Assembly: GCA_002304935.1 (NCBI GenBank)
Contig: DBPS01000056.1
Location: 948 to 35,833 of the forward strand
Direction of reading: 5' to 3'
DNA length: 34,886 nucleotides
Source: Candidatus Humimicrobium oleiphilum
GTDB lineage: Bacteria; Actinomycetota; Humimicrobiia; Humimicrobiales; Humimicrobiaceae
The translations under genes were made by a program, and so were the position numbers. Below the pieces are notes generated by a model that worked only from the letters and a program-made list of their open reading frames with translations, was not told the origin of the DNA and ran no database searches. Shown one piece after another: positions 1 through 7,684 of the stretch. Every line of letters starts with the position of its first letter. The first letter of the stretch is position 1.

Positions 1-1911
1 AAAGGAGAAAAACATCCTCTTCTCTCAGACAGGTCAAATATTATTGTAATTGCAGATGAAGCCCACAGAAGCCAGTATGATTTTATAGACGGATTTGCAA
101 GACATATAAGGGATGCGCTTCCGAATGCTTCTTTTATCGGCTTTACCGGAACACCTCTTGAAAGAGAAGATAAAAACACCCCTGAGATTTTTGGAGATTA
201 TATTGACATCTATGATATCGAAAGAGCGATAAGGGACGGTTCAACAGTAAGCATTTACTATGAAAGCCGTCTTGCAAAATTAAAGTTAAAAGAGGATGAG
301 ATTCCAAAAGTCGATGAAAAATTTGAAGAAATAACTGAGGGTGAGGAAGAAGACGAGAAATCAAAGCTAAAAAGCAGGTGGGCAAGACTTGAGGCAGTTG
401 TAGGAACTGAGAAGAGACTGAAGCAGGTTGCAGAAGATATAATAAATCATTTTGAAAACAGGCTTAAGACAATTGAAGGCAAGGCAATGGTGGTATGCAT
501 GTCAAGAAGGATATGCATTGACCTTTATAACGAAATTATAAAGCTGAGACCAGAATGGCATAGTGATAATATAAATGATGGCTCATTAAAGATTATAATG
601 ACAGGTTCTGCCAAGGATGATATAAGCTGGCAGAAACATATTTATTCCAGGGAACAGAAAAGATTTCTTGCTGAAAGATTTAAAGATCCAAAAGACAAAT
701 TCAGGATGGCTATTGTAAGGGATATGTGGCTTACAGGATTTGACGTGCCATGTCTTTCAACAATGTATATTGACAAGCCCATGAGAGGGCATAATCTGAT
801 GCAGGCAATAGCAAGGGTTAACAGGGTATATAAAAACAAACCCGGAGGGCTTGTCGTTGATTACATAGGTATCGCCTATGATTTAAAGAGGGCAATTGCA
901 GATTACACTGCAAGCGGAGGCAAAGGCAAGCCTGTTATAGATAAGGAAGAAGCAGTTGCAGTATTAAAGGAAAAACATGAAATACTGACAGGGATAATGC
1001 ATGGATATGAATATAAGCAAATATTTGATGCTCCTTTTGAGGAAAAGATGCAGATTATCCAGGGTGCAATAAACTTTATTATTGCAGATGAAGAAAAAAA
1101 GGAGAGATTCTTAAAATACAGCACCGAGTTATCAAAAGCATATTCGCTATCTGTTCCCCACCCTGATGCATTAATGCTTGCTGATGAAGTAGCATTTTTT
1201 GATGCAGTCAAGTCAAGGATTAATATAATAACCAGGCCGCCTGCTGGCAAAAAGGAAGAAATCGAGCAGGCAGTAAAACAAATAGTATCTGAAGCAATTA
1301 CTACAACTGAAGTTGTTGATATCTTTGCAGCAGCCGGTATTAAAAAACCTGATATTTCGATTTTGTCCGATGAATTTTTGTTTGAAATTAAGAACTTAAA
1401 ACATAAAAACCTGGCAATAGAGTTATTAAAAAGACTTATAAATGATGAAATAAAATTAAAGGCAAAAAACAATCTTGTAAAATCCAGGGAATTTTCTGTA
1501 ATGTTGGAAGAAGCTGTAAAGAAATACCACAATAAAACTATTGAGTCGGCACAGATCATTGAGGAGCTGATTAATCTTGCAAAGGAAATAAAAAAATCAG
1601 GCGAGAGGGGAATAGAACTTGGCCTTGATGAAAAAGAAGTTGCTTTTTATGATGCTCTTGAGACTAATGACAGCGCTGTAAAAATACTTGGTGATAAAGT
1701 TCTAAAAGAAATTGCTAGAGAGCTTCTTTTAACAGTAAATAAAAATATTACTGTCGACTGGAGCATAAGAGAAAATGTAAGAGCCCATCTGAGAGCACAG
1801 GTAAAAAGAATATTAAGAAAATTCAACTATCCCCCGGACAAACAGGAAAAAGCAACCGAAACTGTTATAAAACAGGCAGAACTATTTGGGGAAAATTATC
1901 CTTTGATTTAA
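1..1911 (+). CDS. hsdR: Type I restriction enzyme R subunit, 3' part (5' end outside window)
   Basis: The frame is open from the first base of the window, so the 636 residues seen are the C-terminal part of a longer protein (HsdR is usually 800 to over 1000 residues). The visible part starts in helicase domain 1 with the Walker B/DEAH motif (IADEAHRSQYDF) and motif III (FIGFTGTPLE). Domain 2 follows with LTGFDVP and motif VI (QAIARVNRVYK), then the helical HsdR C-terminal region to the stop. In the family, HsdR is the ATP-driven translocating and cleaving subunit of the HsdRMS restriction complex. The N-terminal nuclease domain and the HsdM and HsdS genes lie outside the window, so activity cannot be judged. 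The first internal ATG at 487 is not the real start, because conserved motifs lie upstream of it in the same frame. Confidence 0.93.
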   Translation, partial: KGEKHPLLSDRSNIIVIADEAHRSQYDFIDGFARHIRDALPNASFIGFTGTPLEREDKNTPEIFGDYIDIYDIERAIRDGSTVSIYYESRLAKLKLKEDEIPKVDEKFEEITEGEEEDEKSKLKSRWARLEAVVGTEKRLKQVAEDIINHFENRLKTIEGKAMVVCMSRRICIDLYNEIIKLRPEWHSDNINDGSLKIIMTGSAKDDISWQKHIYSREQKRFLAERFKDPKDKFRMAIVRDMWLTGFDVPCLSTMYIDKPMRGHNLMQAIARVNRVYKNKPGGLVVDYIGIAYDLKRAIADYTASGGKGKPVIDKEEAVAVLKEKHEILTGIMHGYEYKQIFDAPFEEKMQIIQGAINFIIADEEKKERFLKYSTELSKAYSLSVPHPDALMLADEVAFFDAVKSRINIITRPPAGKKEEIEQAVKQIVSEAITTTEVVDIFAAAGIKKPDISILSDEFLFEIKNLKHKNLAIELLKRLINDEIKLKAKNNLVKSREFSVMLEEAVKKYHNKTIESAQIIEELINLAKEIKKSGERGIELGLDEKEVAFYDALETNDSAVKILGDKVLKEIARELLLTVNKNITVDWSIRENVRAHLRAQVKRILRKFNYPPDKQEKATETVIKQAELFGENYPLI

Positions 1912-1934
1912 TCAAGATTAAAAAATCATTGTTT

Positions 1935-1982
1935 ACTAATCCGACAACTAATGTTTAATATCTCAACAATTTATGTTATAAT
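1935..1982 (+). promoter_or_regulatory. Putative promoter and operator of the HTH-Panacea/toxin pair
   Basis: A perfect -10 hexamer TATAAT lies at 1977-1982, 20 bases before the antitoxin ATG, with a strong Shine-Dalgarno (GGAGG, 1990-1994) between them. Upstream, the hexamer ACTAAT occurs twice in direct orientation (1935-1940 and 1947-1952) with a 12-base period, adjacent to the place where the -35 should lie. No good -35 is visible. An HTH antitoxin that represses its own operon is the usual arrangement in toxin-antitoxin systems, so the repeats are a candidate operator. That last step is inference. Confidence 0.35.
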
Positions 1983-2002
1983 TCAGTCCGGAGGTAATTT
2001 AA

Positions 2003-2755
2003 ATGAATTCATTAAAAATAAATAATCTGACTGAACTTGGTAATAATATAAAAAAATACAGAGAAGAATTAGGATATTCACAGGAGAAGCTGGCAAAGAA
2101 AATGGGTCTTCCCCGTTCCTCAATTTCTCTAATTGAATCTGGGAAAAGAGAACTTACAAGTACTGAACTTGCACTGCTTTCCAATCTTTTTGATACATCT
2201 ATTGATGAGCTGCTTTATAAAAATAATTGTTTTAAAGATATTAAGTCAGAAGAAAAAAATGAACCTGTATTTAATAAAGAAAAGTTCAGGCAGACCTTTT
2301 TATATCTGATTGAAAAATGCGGTTCAAAAATCAATGTTGGTAAAACTGTATTATATAAACTGCTATATTTTATAGATTTTGATTATTATGAGCTTTATGA
2401 AGAGAATTTAACAGGAGAATCATATAGAAAAATTGCACATGGTCCTGCTCCCTGCCATTTTGAAGAAGTCGAAAAAGAACTTATTTCAGAAAGCATGATT
2501 ATAAAAACTGTTGCAGAATACCATGATTACAATCAGATTAAATATATTCCACTTGTAAAACCAGATATTAACATATTCAGCATAAATGAAAAAGAAGTTA
2601 TTGACAGAGTAGTTGACAGACTTTCATCTATGAACGCAAAGCAAATTGAAGATTATTCCCATGAGGATATACCTTATGAGATAACTGATGATAAAGAAAT
2701 AATAAATTACGAAACAGTCTTTTACAGAAAGGATATGCACTCAGTTAGGGAATAA
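2003..2755 (+). CDS. Antitoxin: XRE-type HTH fused to Panacea (DUF4065/SocA-like) domain
   Basis: Residues about 8-65 form a classic XRE/Cro helix-turn-helix (GYSQEKLAKKMGLPRSSIS, then LIESGKREL). Residues about 90-240 match the Panacea/DUF4065 domain: a helix with KTVLYKLLYFIDFDYYELY, then LTGESYRKIAHGPAPCHFEE and a helical tail. Panacea domains are known as interchangeable antitoxin modules that neutralise many unrelated toxins by direct binding. Fusion to a DNA-binding domain gives an antitoxin that can also repress its operon. The toxin candidate starts two bases after the stop, so the two genes are almost certainly co-transcribed and translationally coupled. The ATG at 2003 has a good GGAGG site. 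Family assignment comes from motif recognition; a profile search against Panacea would settle it. Confidence 0.8.
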   Translation: MNSLKINNLTELGNNIKKYREELGYSQEKLAKKMGLPRSSISLIESGKRELTSTELALLSNLFDTSIDELLYKNNCFKDIKSEEKNEPVFNKEKFRQTFLYLIEKCGSKINVGKTVLYKLLYFIDFDYYELYEENLTGESYRKIAHGPAPCHFEEVEKELISESMIIKTVAEYHDYNQIKYIPLVKPDINIFSINEKEVIDRVVDRLSSMNAKQIEDYSHEDIPYEITDDKEIINYETVFYRKDMHSVRE

Positions 2756-2757
2756 AT

Positions 2758-3102
2758 ATGGAATTTTCTTATCTTTCAGAGTTTGAAAAAGATTTAAAGA
2801 GATTATTAAAAAAGTATCCGACTCTGGAAGAAGATATAAAAATACTAAAACAATATCTGCAATTATATCCAGATGGAAAAATTCCAATTGTTTTCCCGGT
2901 AGGTGATTTAGGGATAGAGACAAAAATATTTAAAGTTAAAAAATTCAGATGCAGATATCTTAAAGGGAAAGGATCTCAAAGTGGCATAAGAATTATTTAT
3001 GCTTATTTTATAGAGGAAAAAAGAATTGAATTTATAGAGATTTATTCAAAATCAGACAAAGAAAATCATGACAAAGATAGAATATTTTCAAACTACAAAT
3101 AA
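2758..3102 (+). CDS. RelE/ParE-like toxin candidate paired with Panacea antitoxin
   Basis: This is a basic protein of 114 residues. It opens with a helical hairpin (YLSEFEKDLKRLLKKYPTLE) and continues into beta strands rich in Lys and Arg (KVKKFRCRYLKGKG, IRIIYAYF, RIEFIEIYSKSDKEN). That is the order of secondary structure and the size of the RelE/ParE/HigB superfamily, whose members mostly cleave ribosome-bound mRNA or poison gyrase. The final IYSKSDKEN followed by a short basic tail is typical of RelE-type toxins. There is no separate ribosome-binding site. The ATG lies two bases after the antitoxin stop, so translation probably depends on coupling. It ends 11 bases before the convergent Imm-5-like gene. 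Toxicity is inferred, and the target (mRNA or gyrase) cannot be read from the sequence. Confidence 0.72.
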   Translation: MEFSYLSEFEKDLKRLLKKYPTLEEDIKILKQYLQLYPDGKIPIVFPVGDLGIETKIFKVKKFRCRYLKGKGSQSGIRIIYAYFIEEKRIEFIEIYSKSDKENHDKDRIFSNYK

Positions 3103-3113
3103 TTGTTTAAAAA

Positions 3114-3572
3114 TTAGGTGAATCTTTTTAGTTCATTTATCTGCCACTCTCTTTCGAGGGTTATAGCATCAGTATTGTTTGAACTAATTAAACCAATTAC
3201 TTTAATGGCATAATCTGATGCAATCATTGCATGTTCTTTCATGTGTCCGCTTGCAACTGCCTGACCAGCAGCTCTTAATGCTGTTTTCTTTATCAGGCTT
3301 TCACATTGGCGGGCAAGTTTATGTATCTTAAATCCGGCTTCCCTGATTTCACATATTCCTGCTTTTTCTTTTTGCCATAATTCATTTACATTAAATCCAT
3401 CAACTATTTCCTTTATTAAACTATAATCGATTTCTGCAATTCTCAAAATATGTTTTGCCAACTGTAAAGACCATTTTGCCACATCTTTATGGTTCTTGTT
3501 TTCATATAATTTATCAAGCTCCGCTCTTAGCTGATTATTATCAGATATTTTGAGTTTTAATCTTGTCGGCAT
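3114..3572 (-). CDS. Putative immunity protein (Imm-5-like family)
   Basis: The product has 152 residues and is predicted all-helical. The first helices contain DVAKWSLQLAKHILRIAE. A central Ala/His-rich helix carries RAAGQAVASGHMKEHAM and then SDYAIKVIG. The C-terminus carries EREWQINELKRF. This order matches proteins annotated as putative immunity protein (Imm-5-like domain), inferred from polymorphic-toxin loci to protect against a cognate toxin. No toxin with trafficking domains lies beside it. It is 41 bases downstream of ribH on the same strand and could be read through from the riboflavin operon, but it faces the toxin-antitoxin pair convergently. No strong Shine-Dalgarno is visible before the ATG at 3572. 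Its true role is unknown. Confidence 0.6.
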   Translation of the reverse strand: MPTRLKLKISDNNQLRAELDKLYENKNHKDVAKWSLQLAKHILRIAEIDYSLIKEIVDGFNVNELWQKEKAGICEIREAGFKIHKLARQCESLIKKTALRAAGQAVASGHMKEHAMIASDYAIKVIGLISSNNTDAITLEREWQINELKRFT

Positions 3573-3613
3573 GATACATCTGCTGGAAAAGTATAAATAT
3601 TTATGGATGCCAT

Positions 3614-4084
3614 TCAGGATTTTTTGATTTCCTTCATAAGATTTGTCATTTCAATTGCAGTCAGTGCTGCATCCCAGCCTTTGTTCCCCTGGCTTGTGCC
3701 TGCTCTTTCAATAGCCTGCTCCAAAGTATCGGGAGTTATTACTCCGAATGCAACTGGTATATTCAGATCCATGTTTACTTTGGCAACTCCTTTAATTACC
3801 TCACTTGTAATGTACTGATTATGGCTTGTCTCACCTTTCATAACGGAACCAAGACAGATAATAGCATCATATTTTTTGGACTCTGCCATAACCTTTAAAG
3901 TAACTGGTATTTCAAAAGCACCCGGTACCCACGCTACTGAAATATCGTCTTCCGCTGCACCGTGCCTTTTAAGACAGTCAATAGAACCGGCTAAAAGTTT
4001 GTTTGTAATAAATTCATGATATCTTGTAACTATTATCCCGAATTTTATTCCGGATGCATCTAAATTTCCTTCATATAATTTCAT
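3614..4084 (-). CDS. ribH: 6,7-dimethyl-8-ribityllumazine synthase
   Basis: Lumazine synthase condenses 5-amino-6-ribitylaminouracil with 3,4-dihydroxy-2-butanone 4-phosphate, the step before riboflavin synthase. The 156-residue length is normal. Family motifs are in order: YHEFITNKLL near residue 22, WVPGAFEIPV, the phosphate/catalytic loop GSVMKGETSHNQYITSE with its conserved His, NIPVAFGVITPDTLEQA, ERAG and GNKGWDAA. It is the last riboflavin gene on this strand, 134 bases after ribBA. It has its own strong ribosome-binding site (AGGAGG at 4090-4095) five bases before the ATG. The gap contains no clear terminator, so it is probably part of the FMN-controlled transcript, although an internal promoter cannot be excluded. 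Confidence 0.96.
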   Translation of the reverse strand: MKLYEGNLDASGIKFGIIVTRYHEFITNKLLAGSIDCLKRHGAAEDDISVAWVPGAFEIPVTLKVMAESKKYDAIICLGSVMKGETSHNQYITSEVIKGVAKVNMDLNIPVAFGVITPDTLEQAIERAGTSQGNKGWDAALTAIEMTNLMKEIKKS

Positions 4085-4218
4085 TATTTCCTCCTGTTAA
4101 AAATAATTTTTTCAGTGACTTTAATTTCATTTTTTATTAATATCAAAATTTGCATAATCTTATATTTGCATTTATTTTTTCAAAATCTAAACAAATAGAG
4201 CTTTTTATCTACAGATTA

Positions 4219-5427
4219 TCAGAGCATGTGATCCATTTTTATTTTTTTGGTTTTAAGATATCTTTCGTTTGTCTTGCACGGTTTGATTTTTACGGGGATT
4301 CTTTCAGTGATGGTAAGCCCGTATCCCTCAAGTCCGATTATTTTTTTCGGATTATTTGTCATAAGATTTATTGTGGTTAGTCCAAGATCAGAAAGAATCT
4401 GGGCGCCGATTCCATAATCCCTTAAGTCTGCATCAAATCCTAATTCAATATTTGCCTCAACAGTATCAAAACCTTTGTCCTGAAGTTCGTAAGCTTTCAT
4501 TTTATTGCATAAACCTATACCTCTGCCTTCCTGTGCCATGTAAAGCAAAACGCCGCTTCCTTTTTTGTTAATCATCTTAAATGCCTGGTCCAGCTGGTCA
4601 CCGCAGTCGCATCTGCCTGAGCCGAAAGTATCTCCGGTCAGGCACTGGGAATGTACTCTTACCAGCACATTTTCCATACCTTTCACTTCTCCTTTTACAA
4701 ATGCAATATGAGTCTCATTATCAATAAGGGATTTATAGGTAATTGTCTTAAAATCACCCCATTTTGTAGGTAGTACTATTTCGGAAGCTTTTTCAATAAG
4801 CTTTTCTGTTCTTTTACGATATTTTATAAGCTCAGCAATTGTTATTATTTTTAAGCCATATTCTTTTGCAAGTATCTGCAAATCTTCCAGTTTTGCAACT
4901 TCCCCGTCTTCCCTTAAAACCTCACAGATTATTCCAACAGGCTGCATTAAAGCAATTTTCAGGATGTCGACTGCGGCTTCGGTATGTCCGGCTCTGTTTA
5001 AAATCCCTCCAGGTTTTGAACTTACAGGAAAAATATGGCCGGGTATTGTAAAATCTTCCGGTTTTGCATTTTCTGAAACAAATGTCTTTATAGTATTTAG
5101 TTTTTCCCTTACAGAAATCCCTGTTCCTTTATTAACAGATGCATTTATTGATAAAGCAAAAGAAGAACTTGTGTTTTTTCTTCCCTGCAGATGATCTATC
5201 ATCAATGGTATTTTTAAATCTTCGAGTTTTTTTTCTTCGCAAGGCATATAAATAAGCCCTTTTCCCTTATTGATAAAAAAATTAAGAGAATCGTGGCTGA
5301 CTTTCTGGGCAGCCATAAAAAGAACTCCTTCTGTCTCATCGCCTTTGCTATCCACAATAATGCAGATTTTGCCTTCTTTTATGTCTTTTATTATTTCCTG
5401 TGTTGAATAAAATTTATTTGAATCCAT
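4219..5427 (-). CDS. ribBA: Bifunctional RibBA: DHBP synthase-like domain plus GTP cyclohydrolase II
   Basis: The protein has 402 residues. Residues about 1-205 are the DHBP synthase fold, which would turn ribulose 5-phosphate into dihydroxybutanone phosphate. Residues about 206-400 are GTP cyclohydrolase II, which opens GTP to start the pathway. The cyclohydrolase half looks intact: VRVHSQCLTGDTFGSGRCDC supplies the three zinc cysteines, followed by QEGRGIGL, DLRDYGIGAQIL and TNNPKKI. The first half keeps PGHIFP, GHTEAAVDI and the metal glutamate. However, the signature normally read as DREN-E-GD is GDETEGV (residues 29-35), so Arg and Asp at key positions have become Asp30 and Val35. The Arg normally before PGH is Ile128. 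DHBP synthase activity is therefore doubtful. The start overlaps the riboflavin synthase gene by 14 bases. Confidence 0.93.
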   Translation of the reverse strand: MDSNKFYSTQEIIKDIKEGKICIIVDSKGDETEGVLFMAAQKVSHDSLNFFINKGKGLIYMPCEEKKLEDLKIPLMIDHLQGRKNTSSSFALSINASVNKGTGISVREKLNTIKTFVSENAKPEDFTIPGHIFPVSSKPGGILNRAGHTEAAVDILKIALMQPVGIICEVLREDGEVAKLEDLQILAKEYGLKIITIAELIKYRKRTEKLIEKASEIVLPTKWGDFKTITYKSLIDNETHIAFVKGEVKGMENVLVRVHSQCLTGDTFGSGRCDCGDQLDQAFKMINKKGSGVLLYMAQEGRGIGLCNKMKAYELQDKGFDTVEANIELGFDADLRDYGIGAQILSDLGLTTINLMTNNPKKIIGLEGYGLTITERIPVKIKPCKTNERYLKTKKIKMDHML

Positions 5428-6160
5428 ATTCTTTCAGTTTCTCCTCCAGATTTTTGTCCTTATCTTTGGGAATATCTTTTATATCATTATTAATACTGAG
5501 CATTTTTAAATAATTTACTGCAGTTGATGAAGACAATGATTGTCCTCCTGCTGCAAACATTTTCGAGGTGCCTGAATATCTGGCCATATTTATTATATAT
5601 CTTGCCATCAGGTCCACTTCCAGGTTTACTTTTTCCCCTTTATTTTTAAATTTAAGATTAGTGTTTTCAAAAGTAAAAGGTATGACTGCAAATTCCAGAT
5701 TATTTTTAACTACGTCTGAAATCGTAAGGCTTATTCCGTCTACAGAAAAAGAACCTTTCGGAGCTGCAAATTCCAGCAGGTTTCGCGGTATCTTTATAGT
5801 TAGTTTATAAAAATCCCCGATTTTTTTAATATCTGCTAATTTTCCCACATCATCAATATGTCCGGTAACGATATGCCCCCCAAGCTTGTCTTTAAGGGAA
5901 ACTGCATCCTCTAAATTAACTCTTTCACCTGATCTGACTGAACCAAAAGTGGTAGACTTCAGCGTCGAAAAAGAAATATCGGCTTTAAAACCTGACGGAT
6001 TAAATTCTTTTACTGTCAGGCAGCATCCATTGACTGCTATTGAATCCCCCATCTTCATATCCAAAGCAATCTCCCGGCAGCTTATTTCTATTTCAAGTCC
6101 GGTGTTTATTCTTGTTACTTTTTTTATAAGGCCGATTTCCTTTATTATTCCTGTAAACAT
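5414..6160 (-). CDS. ribE: Riboflavin synthase, alpha subunit, with C-terminal extension
   Basis: Riboflavin synthase converts two lumazine molecules into one riboflavin plus the pyrimidine precursor. Two similar barrels are visible. The first starts at MFTGIIKEIG and includes DSIAVNGCCLTV and FKADISFST. The second starts near residue 97 with IVTGHIDDVG and includes FSVDGISLTI. The internal duplication is the family hallmark. At 248 residues it is longer than the usual 195-220. The extra 55 or so residues follow the normal C-terminal helix, are charged, and end in KDKNLEEKLKEYGFK. The gene overlaps ribD upstream by 16 bases and ribBA downstream by 14, so translation of the three is probably coupled. 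The symbol follows Bacillus usage (ribC in E. coli). Confidence 0.95.
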   Translation of the reverse strand: MFTGIIKEIGLIKKVTRINTGLEIEISCREIALDMKMGDSIAVNGCCLTVKEFNPSGFKADISFSTLKSTTFGSVRSGERVNLEDAVSLKDKLGGHIVTGHIDDVGKLADIKKIGDFYKLTIKIPRNLLEFAAPKGSFSVDGISLTISDVVKNNLEFAVIPFTFENTNLKFKNKGEKVNLEVDLMARYIINMARYSGTSKMFAAGGQSLSSSTAVNYLKMLSINNDIKDIPKDKDKNLEEKLKEYGFK

Positions 6161-7485
6161 GGATATGCCTCAATTAATAAGTCATTTTGTATTTTTTTAA
6201 TTTTATCGAATTTAACATTTATGCTATCGGACATCTTGTCAATTCCCAATTCATTAATAATAGAATAAGGATTGTTTCCCCCGATTATCTTCGGCGCAAT
6301 AAAAAACAGGAATTTATCAATCAGTCCTGATTTTAAAAACGATGTAAGAAGCCCCGGCCCGCACTCAAGCATAATCGATGTTATTTCATATTTTTTAAAA
6401 AGTATTTCAAGTATTTCATTTAAATCCAGTATCTTTTCAATTTTTCCCGGGTTCGGATTTCCAGGTTTTTGATTCTGTATTTTCTGACCCTTAGCGTTAT
6501 ATACCGCAGGCTTGTTTTTTGACTTATTTACAACTTCAATATTGACCCCTTTATTTAAAAGAAGATTATAATTTTCAGCTTTATTTTCAATACTTTCTGC
6601 AGAGGTAAAAATTATGGTTTTTATATACCTGGAAGTATCGGCAATATTTGAATTTATATTAATATCAAGTTCCGGATCTATAATTACTCTTCTGAAGTTG
6701 AAATATTGTATTTTTTTTCTTTTTCCATCTTTATCAGTAATAAGGATTTCTTTTTTTAAAAAAGTTTTTTCTATATTTTCAGAACAATCTTCATTAAATA
6801 AATGAACCATTCTTCTTTCAAGCGATTTTCTCGGGTATAAAAAAGGATTGTCTTTCATAACGGTATTAATTCCGGTAAGCACACACCCGTATTCAAATCT
6901 TATTTTTTGCACAAATAACCTGGATTTTTCACTAGTTATCCATTTTGAATCCCCGGTCCTTGCTGCCAGGTTCCCATCCAGGGTAGAGGCAGTTTTTGCA
7001 CAAATAAAAGGTCTGTTTTTTTTAATATTTGTAAAAAATATCTCATTTAATTGTTCTGCCTGTTTCTGCAGAAGCCCTGTCCTTGCTTTTAAGCCAGCCT
7101 GTCTTAATTTAAAAAGCCCCTGTCCGTTTATTTCTGGATTAGGATCCTGAATGCTGATTATGATTTCTGAAAATTTATTTGAAATAAGAGCATCAGTACA
7201 TGGGGGAGTCCTCCCGTATATGGAACATGGCTCAAGAGTAACATACATTTTCAAACCTTCCGGAAGCCTGCCGCCTAACTTAATTTTAGCATTTTTAATA
7301 GCATTGATTTCTGCATGCTCATACCCGGCTGCAGCATGAAATCCCCCCGAGATAAAAATACCATCTTTTACGATTACAGCTCCCACCAGGGGATTAGGGC
7401 TTACAGTACCCTTCCCTTTTCCTGCAAGAGTTAGCGCTATTCTCATAAATTTCTTATCTTCTTTTGTGAAATCTTCCTTTATCAT
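6145..7485 (-). CDS. ribD: Bifunctional diaminohydroxyphosphoribosylaminopyrimidine deaminase / reductase
   Basis: RibD deaminates and then reduces the product of GTP cyclohydrolase II. Residues 1-150 are the zinc deaminase domain, with HAEINAI and LEPCSIYGRTPPC providing the zinc His and two Cys. The C-terminal half is the NADPH reductase (CAKTASTLDGNLA, DSKWITSE, VLTGINTVMKDNP, then near the end MLECGPGLLTSFL). At 446 residues it is some 80 longer than common RibD. Most of the excess lies in two stretches of the reductase domain: after NPFLYPR, before RRVIIDPELDI (about residues 215-262), and a Lys/Asn/Pro-rich stretch around residues 320-345. Catalytic motifs are kept. It is the first gene behind the FMN riboswitch. 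Confidence 0.95.
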   Translation of the reverse strand: MIKEDFTKEDKKFMRIALTLAGKGKGTVSPNPLVGAVIVKDGIFISGGFHAAAGYEHAEINAIKNAKIKLGGRLPEGLKMYVTLEPCSIYGRTPPCTDALISNKFSEIIISIQDPNPEINGQGLFKLRQAGLKARTGLLQKQAEQLNEIFFTNIKKNRPFICAKTASTLDGNLAARTGDSKWITSEKSRLFVQKIRFEYGCVLTGINTVMKDNPFLYPRKSLERRMVHLFNEDCSENIEKTFLKKEILITDKDGKRKKIQYFNFRRVIIDPELDININSNIADTSRYIKTIIFTSAESIENKAENYNLLLNKGVNIEVVNKSKNKPAVYNAKGQKIQNQKPGNPNPGKIEKILDLNEILEILFKKYEITSIMLECGPGLLTSFLKSGLIDKFLFFIAPKIIGGNNPYSIINELGIDKMSDSINVKFDKIKKIQNDLLIEAYPCLQE

Positions 7486-7514
7486 TTCAGGCTGTAAATA
7501 ATTCTAATATGCAA

Positions 7515-7546
7515 ATAAAAAATCCATGGAGAAAATCCATGGACTA
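7515..7546 (-). terminator. Attenuator terminator of the FMN riboswitch
   Basis: Read on the minus strand, two copies of the self-complementary TCCATGGA (plus one A-U and one G-U pair) form a ten-pair stem closed by a five-base loop. The stem is followed directly by a run of U. It lies between the FMN aptamer and the ribD ATG, where transcription attenuators of RFN elements sit. Binding of FMN would favour this hairpin and stop transcription of the riboflavin operon. Confidence 0.85.
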
Positions 7547-7565
7547 AAAAAATAATAATAGTCTT

Positions 7566-7677
7566 TGAATTTCCTCCCATCCAGACTTTGACTGTCGGTC
7601 TTAGAATTTCACTAAGTCTTGCTTTTGCTTGCGGACTGTAACCGCCGGTAAGGATTTGCACCTGTCCTCGAAAATCC
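7566..7677 (-). ncRNA. FMN riboswitch (RFN element)
   Basis: The minus strand carries the conserved RFN core in order: GAGGACAGGTGCAAATCC, TACCGGCGGT, AGTCCGC, the GTGAAATTC loop, GACCGACAGT and AGTCTGGATGGGAG. These are the invariant joining regions and loops of the six-helix FMN aptamer. Transcription of ribD, riboflavin synthase, ribBA and probably ribH starts just upstream, and a terminator hairpin follows the aptamer. Together they form a transcriptional off switch responding to FMN. Confidence 0.96.
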
Positions 7678-7684
7678 AGAATTA

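Noticed and set aside
4148..4171. Octamer ATTTGCAT repeated directly (4148-4155, 4164-4171) between ribBA and ribH
   Set aside because: The sequence is short and AT-rich, and two copies can arise by chance. No regulator or second site supports it.
6848..7150. Open frames opposite ribD and similar long frames opposite other genes
   Set aside because: They are mirror frames of well-supported genes with no ribosome-binding sites or recognisable domains.
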